In this document: one piece after another, positions 1 through 7,577 of the stretch
Layout: every line of letters begins with the position of its first letter
Position numbering within the stretch: the stretch's first letter is position 1
Origin: Chlorohelix sp037138995
GTDB lineage: Bacteria; Chloroflexota; Chloroflexia; Chloroheliales; Chloroheliaceae
DNA: 64,000 bases
Assembly: GCF_037138995.1 (NCBI RefSeq)
Contig: NZ_JBAXHI010000009.1
Coordinates: 62,001-126,000, forward strand
Direction: 5' to 3'
Notes under the pieces: generated by a model
Databases searched by the model: none
Seen by the model: the letters and a program-made list of their open reading frames with translations, nothing else
Told to the model about the DNA's origin: nothing
Made by a program: the position numbers and the translations under genes

Positions 1-755
1 TAGAAACGGATGCCGTGATAGCCTTTACTTGGCGAGGTTAGACCGGGAAATTTGCCGTTGCCCCAATCGAACCTACCGCTATCCACAATGATTCCGCCGA
101 TACTTGTTCCATGCCCACCGATGAATTTGGTAGCAGAATGAACCACCAAGTCTGCGCCCCATTCTATCGGGCGGCACAAGTAAGGCGTAGCAAAGGTATT
201 ATCTATAACCAGCGGCAAACCCGCATCATGCGCGATTTTTGCCACTGCCTCGATGTCCAACACATTTATTTTAGGATTGCCTAGCGTTTCAGCATATAAT
301 ACGCGGGTGCGAGGGGTAATGGCTTTACGAAAATTTTCAGGGTCTTCCGGGTCAACGAAAACCGTATTAATGCCCCATCTCCTGAAGCTGATGTCAAACT
401 GGGTATAAGTACCACCGTAGAGAGTGCTACTAGAGACGATTTCATCGCCTTCATTCAGCAGCGTAAACATGGTGATAAATTGCGCTGCCTGCCCGCTACC
501 CAACGCCAATCCCCCCACCCCACCTTCCAATGAAGCTACTCGTTCTTCCAGAGCAGCCGTAGTCGGATTCATAATACGAGTGTAGATATTGCCAAAACGC
601 TGCAAGGCGAAAAGGTTAGCGGCATGCTCAGTATCATCAAACACGTAGCTAGTAGTCTGGTAAATGGGCATAGCACGCGCCCCGGTGGTAGGGTCAGGGC
701 GTTGCCCCGCATGCAAAGCGCGAGTATTAAAACCAAACTTGCGATCTTCTGCCAT
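1..755 (-). CDS. metY: O-acetylhomoserine aminocarboxypropyltransferase (partial, C-terminus beyond window)
   Basis: PLP-dependent Cys/Met metabolism enzyme that makes homocysteine from O-acetylhomoserine and sulfide. I translated the minus strand from the ATG at 755. The N-terminus reads MAEDRKFGFNTRALHAGQRP, followed by TTSYVFDDTEHAANLF, the family motif YTRIMNPTT, then GSGQAAQF, and VIDNTFATPYLCRPIEWGAD with the PLP-lysine segment HSATKFIGGHG. This order is typical of MetY/MetZ. About 251 codons are present; the last ~180 lie outside the window. GGAG sits just before the start. The RAM-domain gene upstream ends 5 bp before this start, so the two are probably co-transcribed. Confusion with cystathionine gamma-synthase is possible, but the RALHAGQ...TGAR start favours MetY. 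Confidence 0.9.
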   Translation of the reverse strand, partial: MAEDRKFGFNTRALHAGQRPDPTTGARAMPIYQTTSYVFDDTEHAANLFALQRFGNIYTRIMNPTTAALEERVASLEGGVGGLALGSGQAAQFITMFTLLNEGDEIVSSSTLYGGTYTQFDISFRRWGINTVFVDPEDPENFRKAITPRTRVLYAETLGNPKINVLDIEAVAKIAHDAGLPLVIDNTFATPYLCRPIEWGADLVVHSATKFIGGHGTSIGGIIVDSGRFDWGNGKFPGLTSPSKGYHGIRF

Positions 756-760
756 TATGG

Positions 761-1039
761 TCACTCCACCCCTATATTAAAGCTTTGTTCAATGTCGTCA
801 CGGCTATAAACTTTGAAAGCCACCATCGTGGTAGTATGAATGATTGACGGGATTTGGGCTACTTTAGCGGTTACTACATTGGCGAGGTCATCGTATTCCT
901 TAACCCGCACCAAAGCTACCAAATCGAACTCGCCCGTAACCGAAAAAACCTCATATAGCCCGTCAATTTTCAGCAATTGCTGGGCAGTTTGCGGCACATT
1001 GCCCCGCTCTACGTTAATCAATATAAGCGCTTGTATCAT
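761..1039 (-). CDS. Stand-alone Lrp/AsnC ligand-binding (RAM) domain protein
   Basis: 92 residues corresponding only to the C-terminal effector-binding half of Lrp/AsnC regulators. It begins MIQALILINVERGN and continues with the beta-alpha-beta-beta-alpha-beta pattern and the segment VFSVTGEFDLVALVRV, where the GxxD amino-acid pocket lies. There is no helix-turn-helix. Such lone RAM proteins form oligomers that bind amino acids and can modulate partner regulators or enzymes. The gene ends 5 bp before metY, so a role in sensing methionine, homocysteine or a related amino acid is a reasonable inference, not shown by the sequence. Confidence 0.85.
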   Translation of the reverse strand: MIQALILINVERGNVPQTAQQLLKIDGLYEVFSVTGEFDLVALVRVKEYDDLANVVTAKVAQIPSIIHTTTMVAFKVYSRDDIEQSFNIGVE

Positions 1040-1374
1040 GTTTGTATCCCCTAAGCTCGACTTTGCCCATTTTCACAAATTTGTTAAAACCATTTTACAT
1101 TAGAAGGAGTGCCTTTCATAATGCGATTTTTGCCGATTTTCCAGTCAGTATGGAGTAAGTTAGGGGAGGCACCCCTTTTCGTCCGGGCTGTGTAGTTACT
1201 AACGTATTAATATATAAAGCCAAAATGAGTTTCCTTTGGGTTTGAAGTAAGGGTTGAATAGTCTTACATTTTACCAAAGGAACTCACCTTTTTCTATTTG
1301 GGGTTCCCTTAACTATACGCCTATGGATTGCGCCCCTGAGAACCCCGCTCGGATTCCGTTCTTATAGCAAAAAT
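1040..1374. other. Intergenic region, promoter of the RAM-metY pair
   Basis: 335 bp without a supported gene. It lies between the convergent-side end of the Pro/Thr-rich membrane protein and the RAM gene start. A short hairpin (GGGG AGGCA CCCC, then TTTT) occurs near 1164-1182, and GGGGTTC/GAACCCC arms occur near 1300-1346. I see no RNA gene. Confidence 0.4.
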
Positions 1375-1968
1375 CTATGGAGTTTTAATCGGTTCTATCT
1401 TAATAGTGGGCATTGGGTTCAGCGCTTTAGATGTCGGTGTCGGCATCAATATTCCTATAGTAGGAATTGGCATAGGCGTAAATTTGACTCCCGAAGTCGG
1501 TGTCGGCATCAATATTCCTATAGTAGGAATTGGCATAGGCGTAAGTTTGATTCCCGAAGTCGGTGCTGCCCCCGTAGTGGGACTTGCGGCTGGCGCAGTA
1601 GTAGCAGCAGCGGTTGTAATCAGAGCAGTAACAGCAACGGTTGTGACTGGCGCGGTGGTAGCAACAACAGGTGCAGTAGTAGCTACAACCGAAGTAACGG
1701 GCGCAGTAGTATTTGCAATAGGCGCGGTAGTAACTGCGGCAGGGGTAGCAGTTGCTTTTGCGGAATTCGTTACAACGCTAGTTGGTTCCGCCCCACCAGA
1801 CGACTTCTGTAGAAAAAAGACTGCGCCAATTGCGCCGATTATAACTACCCCAATAACAACCAATATCCACAATACTAGCGAACCACCCTTACGTTGGGGA
1901 TTATTAGGGGGTTGTTGTGGGTTTTGGTAATAACCTTGTGGCGGTTGCTGAACTGGCGGTTGCTGCAT
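1375..1968 (-). CDS. Single-pass membrane protein with Thr/Ala/Pro-rich external tail
   Basis: 197 residues if started at the ATG at 1968, which has GAAGGAG about 9 nt upstream; an in-frame ATG 30 nt earlier lacks this. The protein begins with a Gln/Pro-rich cytoplasmic stretch (QQPPVQQPPQGYYQNPQQPP), then basic residues RKGG, then one hydrophobic helix (LVLWILVVIGVVIIGAIGAV), and a long Ala/Thr/Val-rich tail with many TTAPV units. The tail ends in two copies of a 21-residue unit (MPIPTIGILMPTPTSG...). The layout resembles surface proteins with an extended, probably glycosylated stalk. No enzyme domain is visible and the function is unknown. Confidence 0.75.
   Translation of the reverse strand: MQQPPVQQPPQGYYQNPQQPPNNPQRKGGSLVLWILVVIGVVIIGAIGAVFFLQKSSGGAEPTSVVTNSAKATATPAAVTTAPIANTTAPVTSVVATTAPVVATTAPVTTVAVTALITTAAATTAPAASPTTGAAPTSGIKLTPMPIPTIGILMPTPTSGVKFTPMPIPTIGILMPTPTSKALNPMPTIKIEPIKTP
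1433..1558. repeat. 63-bp tandem direct repeat, two copies
   Basis: Positions 1433-1495 and 1496-1558 are two nearly identical 63-bp units inside the tail of the membrane protein. They differ by only two or three bases near their ends. Each unit encodes 21 residues, so the reading frame is kept. It looks like a recent in-frame duplication. Confidence 0.9.
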
Positions 1969-2285
1969 GATGTCTGCTCCTTCATTGGTTGGAAACAAAT
2001 AAAAACATGTTGTTTACAAAATATACGATTATAATTTGATGAAAACGGCTGCCCTTGCTTTTCAAACTACCTGTATAGGCTCGATAAATGAAGGATACCA
2101 CATCTTGAGAGCTTAAAGTATGCTGTATTTCACATTTCTTTATGTCATAGTTTTATTGCATTAAATATTAGTTTAGTTTGTTTTACTTGTTATTTCCATT
2201 GCAGAAACCATCAAAAAGCCTCTGTCGCCAAACCTATAAAATCAAAACAAGGGGCATTAAACCCCTTGCCTATATAAAAATAACC
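1969..2285. other. Intergenic AT-rich region with palindromic repeat copy
   Basis: 317 bp between two minus-strand genes. The only clear structure is the palindrome at 2248-2268, listed separately. The AT-rich stretch 1990-2180 probably carries the promoter of the gene ending at 1375. No gene is supported. Confidence 0.4.
2248..2268. repeat. Palindromic repeat copy 1 (caagggg...ccccttg)
   Basis: The sequence caaggggcattaaaccccttg has caagggg/ccccttg arms. It lies just downstream of the PTGR3-like gene and belongs to a family with further copies at 3314, 48579 and 54882. It can fold as a hairpin and may act as a terminator for the minus-strand gene ending at 2286. Confidence 0.8.
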
Positions 2286-3278
2286 TCAATAGCGCACAAT
2301 TACCTTGCCGGAGCTTTTGCCGCTGTGCAGAAATTCAAATGCCTGTACCACCGAATCTATTCCCCTAAATTCGGTTGGCTCGATGTTTACTTTCAGTTTG
2401 CCTTCCCTGTACAGTTCGGACAGTTTTTGCAAATGCGAGGCGTAATACTGGGTGAAGTGGAACAGGAAGAAACCTCGCAACGAAATGGATTTCATCACCA
2501 GCGATGAGTTAATGCGCGGCGCGGGGATTGTTTCAGGACCGGCGGTATAATCTGCCACCGAACCGATTACCAACAATCGCCCCCTTATCGCCAGATTACG
2601 CACGCAAGTATCAAAGGTACTACGTCCAACCGATTCATACACTAGATTTACCCCTTTGGGATATTCCGCTTTCAGCGCCTTGCCCAAATCCTCACGGCGG
2701 TAGTTGATAACCCGGTCACAGCCTAGCTCTTTGAGCAACGCCGCTTTTTCGTCCGAACTGCACGTGCCGATTAAATGGTTTCCGGCGAGCTTGGCAAGCT
2801 GCACTGCAAATTGCCCAGTGCCGCCCGCAGCTGCCGTCACCAACACCGTCTCTCCGCTTTTCATCTCTCCAACTTGTTCCAACGCAATCGAAGCAGTCAA
2901 GCCACTCACCAGAAAGCTGGTAATTTCGGGCGAAGCTTGTGGGACAGGGTAAACCGAAGGTGCTTTCAGCAACTGGTACTCGCTAAAACCTGCGCCGAAG
3001 CCCATCACCGTATCACCCATTTTCAGGTGAGTGACATTCTCCCCAACTGCTACCACCTCTCCGGTAAATTCAGTGGTGACATCGAAGGGTAGTGGCGGAG
3101 TGTTGGGGTAACCGCCCGCCGTGAAAACACCTACCGAAGCGTTCACTCCCGCGTACCGAGTACGTACCAGAATCTCGCCTCGCCCCGGCTCAGGTATCGG
3201 AGCTTCTATTATCTGGATAGCTTCTCTAAAATTGGGGCTAAGCTTTGTAACAATCATTTTGCGGTAATTGGTGGACAT
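2286..3278 (-). CDS. Zinc-independent quinone/prostaglandin reductase-like MDR oxidoreductase (PTGR3/ZADH2 type)
   Basis: 330-residue medium-chain dehydrogenase/reductase. The N-terminal GroES-like fold carries SPNFREAIQI, and GVNASVGVFTAGGY replaces the usual zinc ligands. The Rossmann half has VLVTAAAGGTGQFAVQLAK with the nucleotide-binding GGTG, then GTCSSDEKAALLKELGCD, INYR and VYESVG. These blocks closely follow vertebrate PTGR3/ZADH2, which reduces alpha,beta-unsaturated ketones with NADPH; the bacterial substrate is unknown. I chose the ATG at 3278 (MSTNYRK), preceded by AAAGGAT. A longer in-frame extension to 3377 reads through the palindrome at 3314 and is unlikely to be translated. 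Confidence 0.88.
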   Translation of the reverse strand: MSTNYRKMIVTKLSPNFREAIQIIEAPIPEPGRGEILVRTRYAGVNASVGVFTAGGYPNTPPLPFDVTTEFTGEVVAVGENVTHLKMGDTVMGFGAGFSEYQLLKAPSVYPVPQASPEITSFLVSGLTASIALEQVGEMKSGETVLVTAAAGGTGQFAVQLAKLAGNHLIGTCSSDEKAALLKELGCDRVINYRREDLGKALKAEYPKGVNLVYESVGRSTFDTCVRNLAIRGRLLVIGSVADYTAGPETIPAPRINSSLVMKSISLRGFFLFHFTQYYASHLQKLSELYREGKLKVNIEPTEFRGIDSVVQAFEFLHSGKSSGKVIVRY

Positions 3279-3313
3279 TATAAAATCCTTTTCAAGCAAT
3301 TTATAAACGGAAA

Positions 3314-3333
3314 CAAGGGGTTTAAACCCCTTG
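3314..3333. repeat. Palindromic repeat copy 2 (perfect 20-bp palindrome)
   Basis: The sequence caaggggtttaaaccccttg is a perfect palindrome. It lies 36 bp upstream of the PTGR3-like gene, so copies 1 and 2 flank that gene on both sides. Confidence 0.85.
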
Positions 3334-3409
3334 TCTAAAGCAACTCTTACGGTATCGCTACTGAATGAAAAAAGCAAATTCGGCGCGTTAGAAAAATTCG
3401 CAAAGTAAA

Positions 3410-3437
3410 ACCCCCATTTCCAAATAGAAAAGGGGGC
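3410..3437 (-). terminator. Rho-independent terminator of the zinc-ribbon gene
   Basis: On the minus strand a 10-bp stem (GCCCCC TTTTC with GAAATGGGGG, one mismatch) and a short loop are followed by TTTTAC. It lies just downstream of the gene ending at 3466. Confidence 0.75.
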
Positions 3438-3465
3438 AGTTGTAAAAATAAAACAGCTACTGGAT

Positions 3466-3999
3466 TCAGGCTTGTCTTAGCAGCAAGAAGTCCTCGTCAC
3501 AATTCTTGCAAAATGTCAGGTTAGAATAAGTAATCGCCAAATCTTTTTTATGGCAGAAAGGACATTCCGCAAGAACATCTTGACACTCTTCAGTTACATT
3601 CACCAAAGGAGAGAGCAACAATTCCTCATCACAAACCTTACAGAAAGTAATTCCAGAATAGTTAGTTACCAAATCGGTGCCTTGACACAAAGGGCAGATA
3701 TGGTCAAAACTTTCGGTGGGAGGCACATCAATCGCGTCCGGGTTAAGGTAAACTGCATTACCGAAATCTTCTGTTGTCAGCACCTTACTGGCTAATTGCG
3801 CTATCTGATTCCACAACGTTTTTACCTTTTCCATCTGGCTTCTTCGTTCATTTTGATTCTCGAATGGGATAGAAGCTAGCAGAATTTCTGCTTTCGCGAG
3901 TTGTTCTCGAAGATTGGAGAGCGTACCGAGCATGCAATCCGGTTTAATTCTCAGAGCTTCAGGATGTGTTGTACTGTTTAAATCTAATATTCTGGTCAT
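3466..3999 (-). CDS. Tandem zinc-ribbon protein, unknown function
   Basis: 177 residues. The C-terminal half holds two copies of a four-cysteine ribbon: CPLCQGTDL...FCKVCDEELL and CPFCHKKDL...FCKNCDEDFLL. Each has CxxC-x(13-14)-CxxC spacing, so each should bind one zinc. The N-terminal half is helical and predicted coiled (LSNLREQLAKAEILLASI). I chose the ATG at 3999 because AGGGAGA stands about 8 nt upstream; the longer version starting at 4044 has no such site. The duplicated ribbon could bind nucleic acid or protein. I do not recognise the family. Confidence 0.75.
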   Translation of the reverse strand: MTRILDLNSTTHPEALRIKPDCMLGTLSNLREQLAKAEILLASIPFENQNERRSQMEKVKTLWNQIAQLASKVLTTEDFGNAVYLNPDAIDVPPTESFDHICPLCQGTDLVTNYSGITFCKVCDEELLLSPLVNVTEECQDVLAECPFCHKKDLAITYSNLTFCKNCDEDFLLLRQA

Positions 4000-4377
4000 A
4001 ATTCGGTTCTCCCTCTTGCCAGTATTGTGCGGGTCTGTGTGCAACCCTTGCCTTATACAATGCTGCCAAAGACATCTTTGTCTGTTTAACTACAGATAGA
4101 GGTGGTATAAGTAGAGTATTATCAATAAATTGAGTTTTGCCCCCCGTTATAGCTTAATTGCAAATAGATGATAACCTCATCTAAGTGCAATTTTCCTCCT
4201 TTCAATAGAATACCTCATTTTTCCTTTTATTTCAATTATAAATTTATTAATGCGGGTGTACGCAAAATAAAAAGCCCCACCTCAATGGCAAGGCTTAAGG
4301 CTATAAGAATTTTAAATAGAGGCCTGGCTATTCAGCATAGAAGAACTCTGTGTAGGCGCGTGTAATCTCATAAAACG
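4000..4377. other. Intergenic region with fchA terminator
   Basis: 378 bp, AT-rich, between two minus-strand genes. It contains the terminator at 4268-4297 and the likely promoter of the zinc-ribbon gene. No coding potential on either strand convinces me. Confidence 0.4.
4268..4297 (-). terminator. Rho-independent terminator of folD-fchA
   Basis: The minus strand reads AAGCC TTG CC ATTGA GG TG GGCTT followed by TTTATTTT. The hairpin lies about 80 nt after the fchA stop. Confidence 0.65.
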
Positions 4378-5013
4378 TTACGCTAATTTCTGGAGAGTAG
4401 TAGCAAGGGCGCGAGAACGGGCATTAGAAGCGCGTTCAATTAGCTGCTCGATTTCGGCGCGTGCTACCGTCACATAATCGTCATCCTTGAGCGATTTCAG
4501 GTTAATTCGAGCCTGTAACAACGCCCCTTGTACTGCCGCTTCCGCTAACAATGCCGCTGTACCCGCATCAGAAATGGCTTGCGGGTTGCCGATTTCGGAG
4601 AGTTCCGCCGCCAGTTCTGCCATTGCCGCACTGTACCGAGCAATGTTTAGCGGCGATTCAGTGGCGATTTTCAAACCCTCCTGAATACGGGCAGCACGGG
4701 CGGTTTTTTCCTCTGGGGTAGCGCGGGGCAACCGATAACCGGACATCACCGCTTCAAACGCCTCCGCGTCCTCGTCAATCGCCTTTTCCAGTGCGATTCG
4801 AGCGTTATCTCCTACGGTAATAATTTCCTGTATGCGGAAGGCGTGTGCTGCGAAAGCCTCTTTGCTTATGGTTAAGCGTGCTACCATTGTCACCAAACCG
4901 GCGGCATTTGCCCCTGCCAGTGCCGATGCTCCACCACCGCCCGGTGTGGGCGCATCTGAACCGAGTTGCGCCAGAAAATCGCTTACCGTCTTATCACTTA
5001 AAAGTTCACTCAT
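4378..5013 (-). CDS. fchA: Cyclodeaminase / methenyl-THF cyclohydrolase (FTCD C-terminal family)
   Basis: 211 residues, the normal length for FchA-like single-domain FTCD_C proteins, which hydrolyse 5,10-methenyl-THF to 10-formyl-THF or deaminate formimino-THF. Motifs visible: DAPTPGGGGASALAGANAAGLVTMV near residues 18-42, EDAEAFEAVMSGYRLP, and the C-terminal GNPQAISDAGTAALLAEAAV with INLKSLKDDDYV. The start overlaps the folD stop as ATGA, so translation is coupled. FolD next door lacks its key cyclohydrolase lysine, so this protein probably supplies that step of one-carbon metabolism. Confidence 0.9.
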   Translation of the reverse strand: MSELLSDKTVSDFLAQLGSDAPTPGGGGASALAGANAAGLVTMVARLTISKEAFAAHAFRIQEIITVGDNARIALEKAIDEDAEAFEAVMSGYRLPRATPEEKTARAARIQEGLKIATESPLNIARYSAAMAELAAELSEIGNPQAISDAGTAALLAEAAVQGALLQARINLKSLKDDDYVTVARAEIEQLIERASNARSRALATTLQKLA

Positions 5014-5891
5014 AGCTGTTCCATTTGCTGTTGCGCCGCTTTCAGCACATTTTCCAGCAGGGCAATTGAAGTCAAGCGACCACTTACTGAAGGCGAGGTA
5101 GTAACCGCTTGCGCTACTCGTTTTACGCTTTCTATCTCTACATCACCGTACATTTTGCCTTCTTTAAAGCTCATGCCGAAGTCCACCACCACCGCGCCGG
5201 GCTTGACCATCTCCCCAGTAATCAGATGCGCCGCGCCCGCCGCGCCAAAGATAAAATCTGCCTCTAGCCCAAGTTTTACCAATGTCTCACGCGGTGTTGG
5301 CAAATGCGCTACAACGGGGGTTGCGCCTGCCGCAATCAACAAGGCGGTGAGCGGTCGCCCAACCGTAACGCCAAAGCCTACTACCAGACAGAGCTTGCCA
5401 TACAGTTTGTAGCCGTAGTGTTCCAGCAAACGCAATCCGCCGAGTGGCGTAGCCGGAATAAAAGTATCGCTTCCACTGAAGAGTTTGCCGGTGGAAATAG
5501 GGTGATAACCCTCTACGTCCTTGCGCGGGTCAAGCGTCAGGGTGGCATGAGATTGATCAATACCGGGTACAGGCCATTGGATTGAAATTCCATGTATAGA
5601 CTTATCGGCATTCATCCCGGCAATTTCCTCCGAGAATTGCTCGAAGCTGATTCCAGAAGGCAGCACATGGTGAAGGGCGTGCATACCGTATTCGCGAGCA
5701 TGTCGCACCAATACCCCGCTATAATCAATCGAGGCAGGGTCATTACCGACCAGCACCACTGCCAAGCCCGGCGGAAACCCATATTTTTCGGTAAAGTCAG
5801 CAACTTCTGCTTTCAAGCGTTCGCGTTCCTCTTTCGCCAGCGCCTTGCCATCCATCATCACTGCTTGCCCACTTTGAGTAGTGAAGCTCAA
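5010..5891 (-). CDS. folD: Divergent FolD-type methylene-THF dehydrogenase
   Basis: 293 residues using a TTG start at 5891, preceded by AAAAGGAG with ideal spacing. It oxidises 5,10-methylene-THF with NAD(P). The FolD pattern is clear: MDGKALA, VVLVGNDPASIDY, GISIQWPVPGID, DPRKDVEGYHP and VGRPLTALL. Key departures: the catalytic lysine four residues after Tyr57 (YxxxK) is Leu61; the NADP loop reads VGFGVTVGRP instead of VGxSxxVGxP; and the C-terminal PGGVGPMT folate loop is TSPSVSGRLT. Gln105 and Asp125 are kept. The lysine is needed for cyclohydrolase activity in characterised FolD enzymes, so this is probably a mono-functional dehydrogenase working with FchA. Confidence 0.85.
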   Translation of the reverse strand: MSFTTQSGQAVMMDGKALAKEERERLKAEVADFTEKYGFPPGLAVVLVGNDPASIDYSGVLVRHAREYGMHALHHVLPSGISFEQFSEEIAGMNADKSIHGISIQWPVPGIDQSHATLTLDPRKDVEGYHPISTGKLFSGSDTFIPATPLGGLRLLEHYGYKLYGKLCLVVGFGVTVGRPLTALLIAAGATPVVAHLPTPRETLVKLGLEADFIFGAAGAAHLITGEMVKPGAVVVDFGMSFKEGKMYGDVEIESVKRVAQAVTTSPSVSGRLTSIALLENVLKAAQQQMEQL

Positions 5892-6648
5892 TCCAACTCT
5901 CCTTTTAAAATGGGAATTTCTAACTTGTCCGTTATAATTATAGCATAAGCCGCTTTGTTTCAGCTTCACCCCTGTAGAGTATGGGCAATATCATCGGGAA
6001 ATAAAGTAGAAAAAAACAAATATCAAATCGCCAAAGAAAGATGTTAATCTTTTAAAAACCCGGAGTTTTATCTATAATTTTATACATGCATATATATATA
6101 TATAGATAATAATAATGTGAAAACTTTATTGGCTATAGGAATCGAATAGTAAATAGTAAAACATCATAGTTGACAAACCATAATAGTTTGTTAAAATAAA
6201 TTTATACCAATCCACAAGAGTCATAGATAACGTCTTGCTAGAATTAAGAAGTGGAAGTTGAAATAAAAAGACTTTTTAATTAGTTAAATCAATTTGTAGA
6301 AACAAACCTGATTTAATTGGCAGGACATCCTAGCAAATACACCTCGAATTCTCCTGCTTGGCAAACATACGGGATGAGCCGTAATAACCTCATTTTGGCA
6401 TAGGCAAAAACGCATAGGACTTGTAAAAGTCCAGTTGAAATAGCATAAGTAAACCTTGAAGGCTTGCCTTGGGTACAGTTTGTTGTGATTAAATTATTAA
6501 AGCCGTCTTGGTTGAAATTGCTATTCTTCTAGTTTATATAGATAAAGCTGACTGGTTGGATAATAACTAAACAGGTTTGTTGGAGTTACTCTTTTACTAG
6601 GCGTGGAATTTCGAAGTGTTAGTTCAATGCTACGGAGGTTTTTTTGTC
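5892..6648. other. Long AT-rich intergenic region, possible 5' leader
   Basis: 757 bp between divergent genes. It holds a (TA)n tract near 6090-6105, a promoter-like sequence at 6170-6197 and a hairpin GGACTT GTAA AAGTCC at 6417-6432. If the promoter is real, the downstream mRNA has a leader of about 440 nt. I tried to match GEMM, TPP and cobalamin cores and found none. Confidence 0.45.
6170..6197 (+). promoter_or_regulatory. Candidate sigma70-type promoter
   Basis: TTGACA at 6170-6175 and TAAAAT at 6192-6197 are separated by 16 nt in a plus-strand AT-rich region. The next plus-strand gene begins at 6649. Confidence 0.4.
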
Positions 6649-7365
6649 ATGAAAAGGAAATTTGGTATTAGCTTGCTGTTTGTGGTTATGCTGCTTTTCT
6701 CCCTTATAACCACTACTTTGGCTAAGGACGACTCGTCGGATTGGCTTGTGCCACCCGATCACAAGTACGCCGGCAAAACTTATGAGGAATGGGGCGGTTT
6801 ATTCTGGCAATATGCCCTCACCTTGCCGGATTCTGTCACATTCTACAGCTTTTTTAGTGGGGCTAACTGTATAGACACAAACCAGCATTATGACGTGTAT
6901 TTTCTGGCGGGAAGTTGGAGTGGTCCTTTAACTCGTAACTGCACTATACCAGCAGACAAGCCGCTTTTTTTCCCATTGGTTAACCAAGGTTATTTTGAGA
7001 TTCCCAAATATTACAACCCGCCAACCTATAGCCCCAAAACTATTGTGAAAGACCTCAATAAGACGCTGAATCAAAAATCCGGCACCACCGCATATGCCAG
7101 TGTTGATGGTAAGCCGATTGTTTCAACCCGGAATCAAATGGAATTTTTCAGTGTCACCGATTACAAGCATCCTTACTCCGTCGTCTGGCCCTCCTATGGC
7201 GCTGACCTCGGTGGTTATCCCGGTGAGATCTACGAGATATTTCAAGGCGGTTACTACGTGATGTTGAAACTGTCGCCTCGTAGCGCCCCCTATACTATTA
7301 AGTTCGGCGGAAATCAACCAGGGAACCAACAAGACTTAACCTACAACATAACGGTGACAAAGTAG
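6649..7365 (+). CDS. Secreted protein of unknown function (EWxxxFWQYALxxP family)
   Basis: 238 residues. The start at 6649 follows a clear GGAGG. An N-terminal signal peptide (MKRKFGISLLFVVMLLFS...TTLA) precedes the mature protein near residue 24. The mature part contains KTYEEWGGLFWQYALTLP, GANC...YFLAGSW, RNCTIPADKPLFFPLVNQ and a C-terminal beta-rich part ending FGGNQPG...YNITV. I recall the pattern 'EWsxxWWqW..P..C...vwFLaGt..R.C.vPagkalfFPivN' from exported hypothetical proteins in several phyla; no function is assigned. The two cysteines (GANC and RNC) may form a disulfide. A terminator follows. Confidence 0.8.
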   Translation: MKRKFGISLLFVVMLLFSLITTTLAKDDSSDWLVPPDHKYAGKTYEEWGGLFWQYALTLPDSVTFYSFFSGANCIDTNQHYDVYFLAGSWSGPLTRNCTIPADKPLFFPLVNQGYFEIPKYYNPPTYSPKTIVKDLNKTLNQKSGTTAYASVDGKPIVSTRNQMEFFSVTDYKHPYSVVWPSYGADLGGYPGEIYEIFQGGYYVMLKLSPRSAPYTIKFGGNQPGNQQDLTYNITVTK

Positions 7366-7412
7366 TATAGTTGCGCTCAGGCGCACAATATAAGACTCCC
7401 CAATATTTACAA

Positions 7413-7467
7413 AACAATTGGCTGGAACGTCCCGGAAACGGTGGCACTCCGGTCAATTGTTTTTTTG
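7413..7467 (+). terminator. Rho-independent terminator
   Basis: ACAATTG and CAATTGT arms enclose a GC-rich loop with its own pairing potential and are followed by a run of seven T. It lies about 50 bp after the secreted protein gene. Confidence 0.75.
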
Positions 7468-7577
7468 AATGTAGTGAGTTGGTGTCATAGGGGCTTAGCA
7501 CAAAATATTACTGAATAATAGGTTTCGCGTCACCAAACTGCTAAGCTCTGAAAGAGTAGCATGTGCCGCATGAACCC

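Noticed and set aside
1406..1930. Plus-strand ORF of 174 codons
   Set aside because: It is the antisense image of the Thr/Ala-rich membrane protein; its Gly/Val-rich composition follows from the repetitive codons and it has no ribosome site.
5892..6648. c-di-GMP (GEMM) or TPP riboswitch in the long leader
   Set aside because: A GGCAAAC string is present but the surrounding GEMM core and the TPP CUGAGA/ACCUGA blocks are missing.
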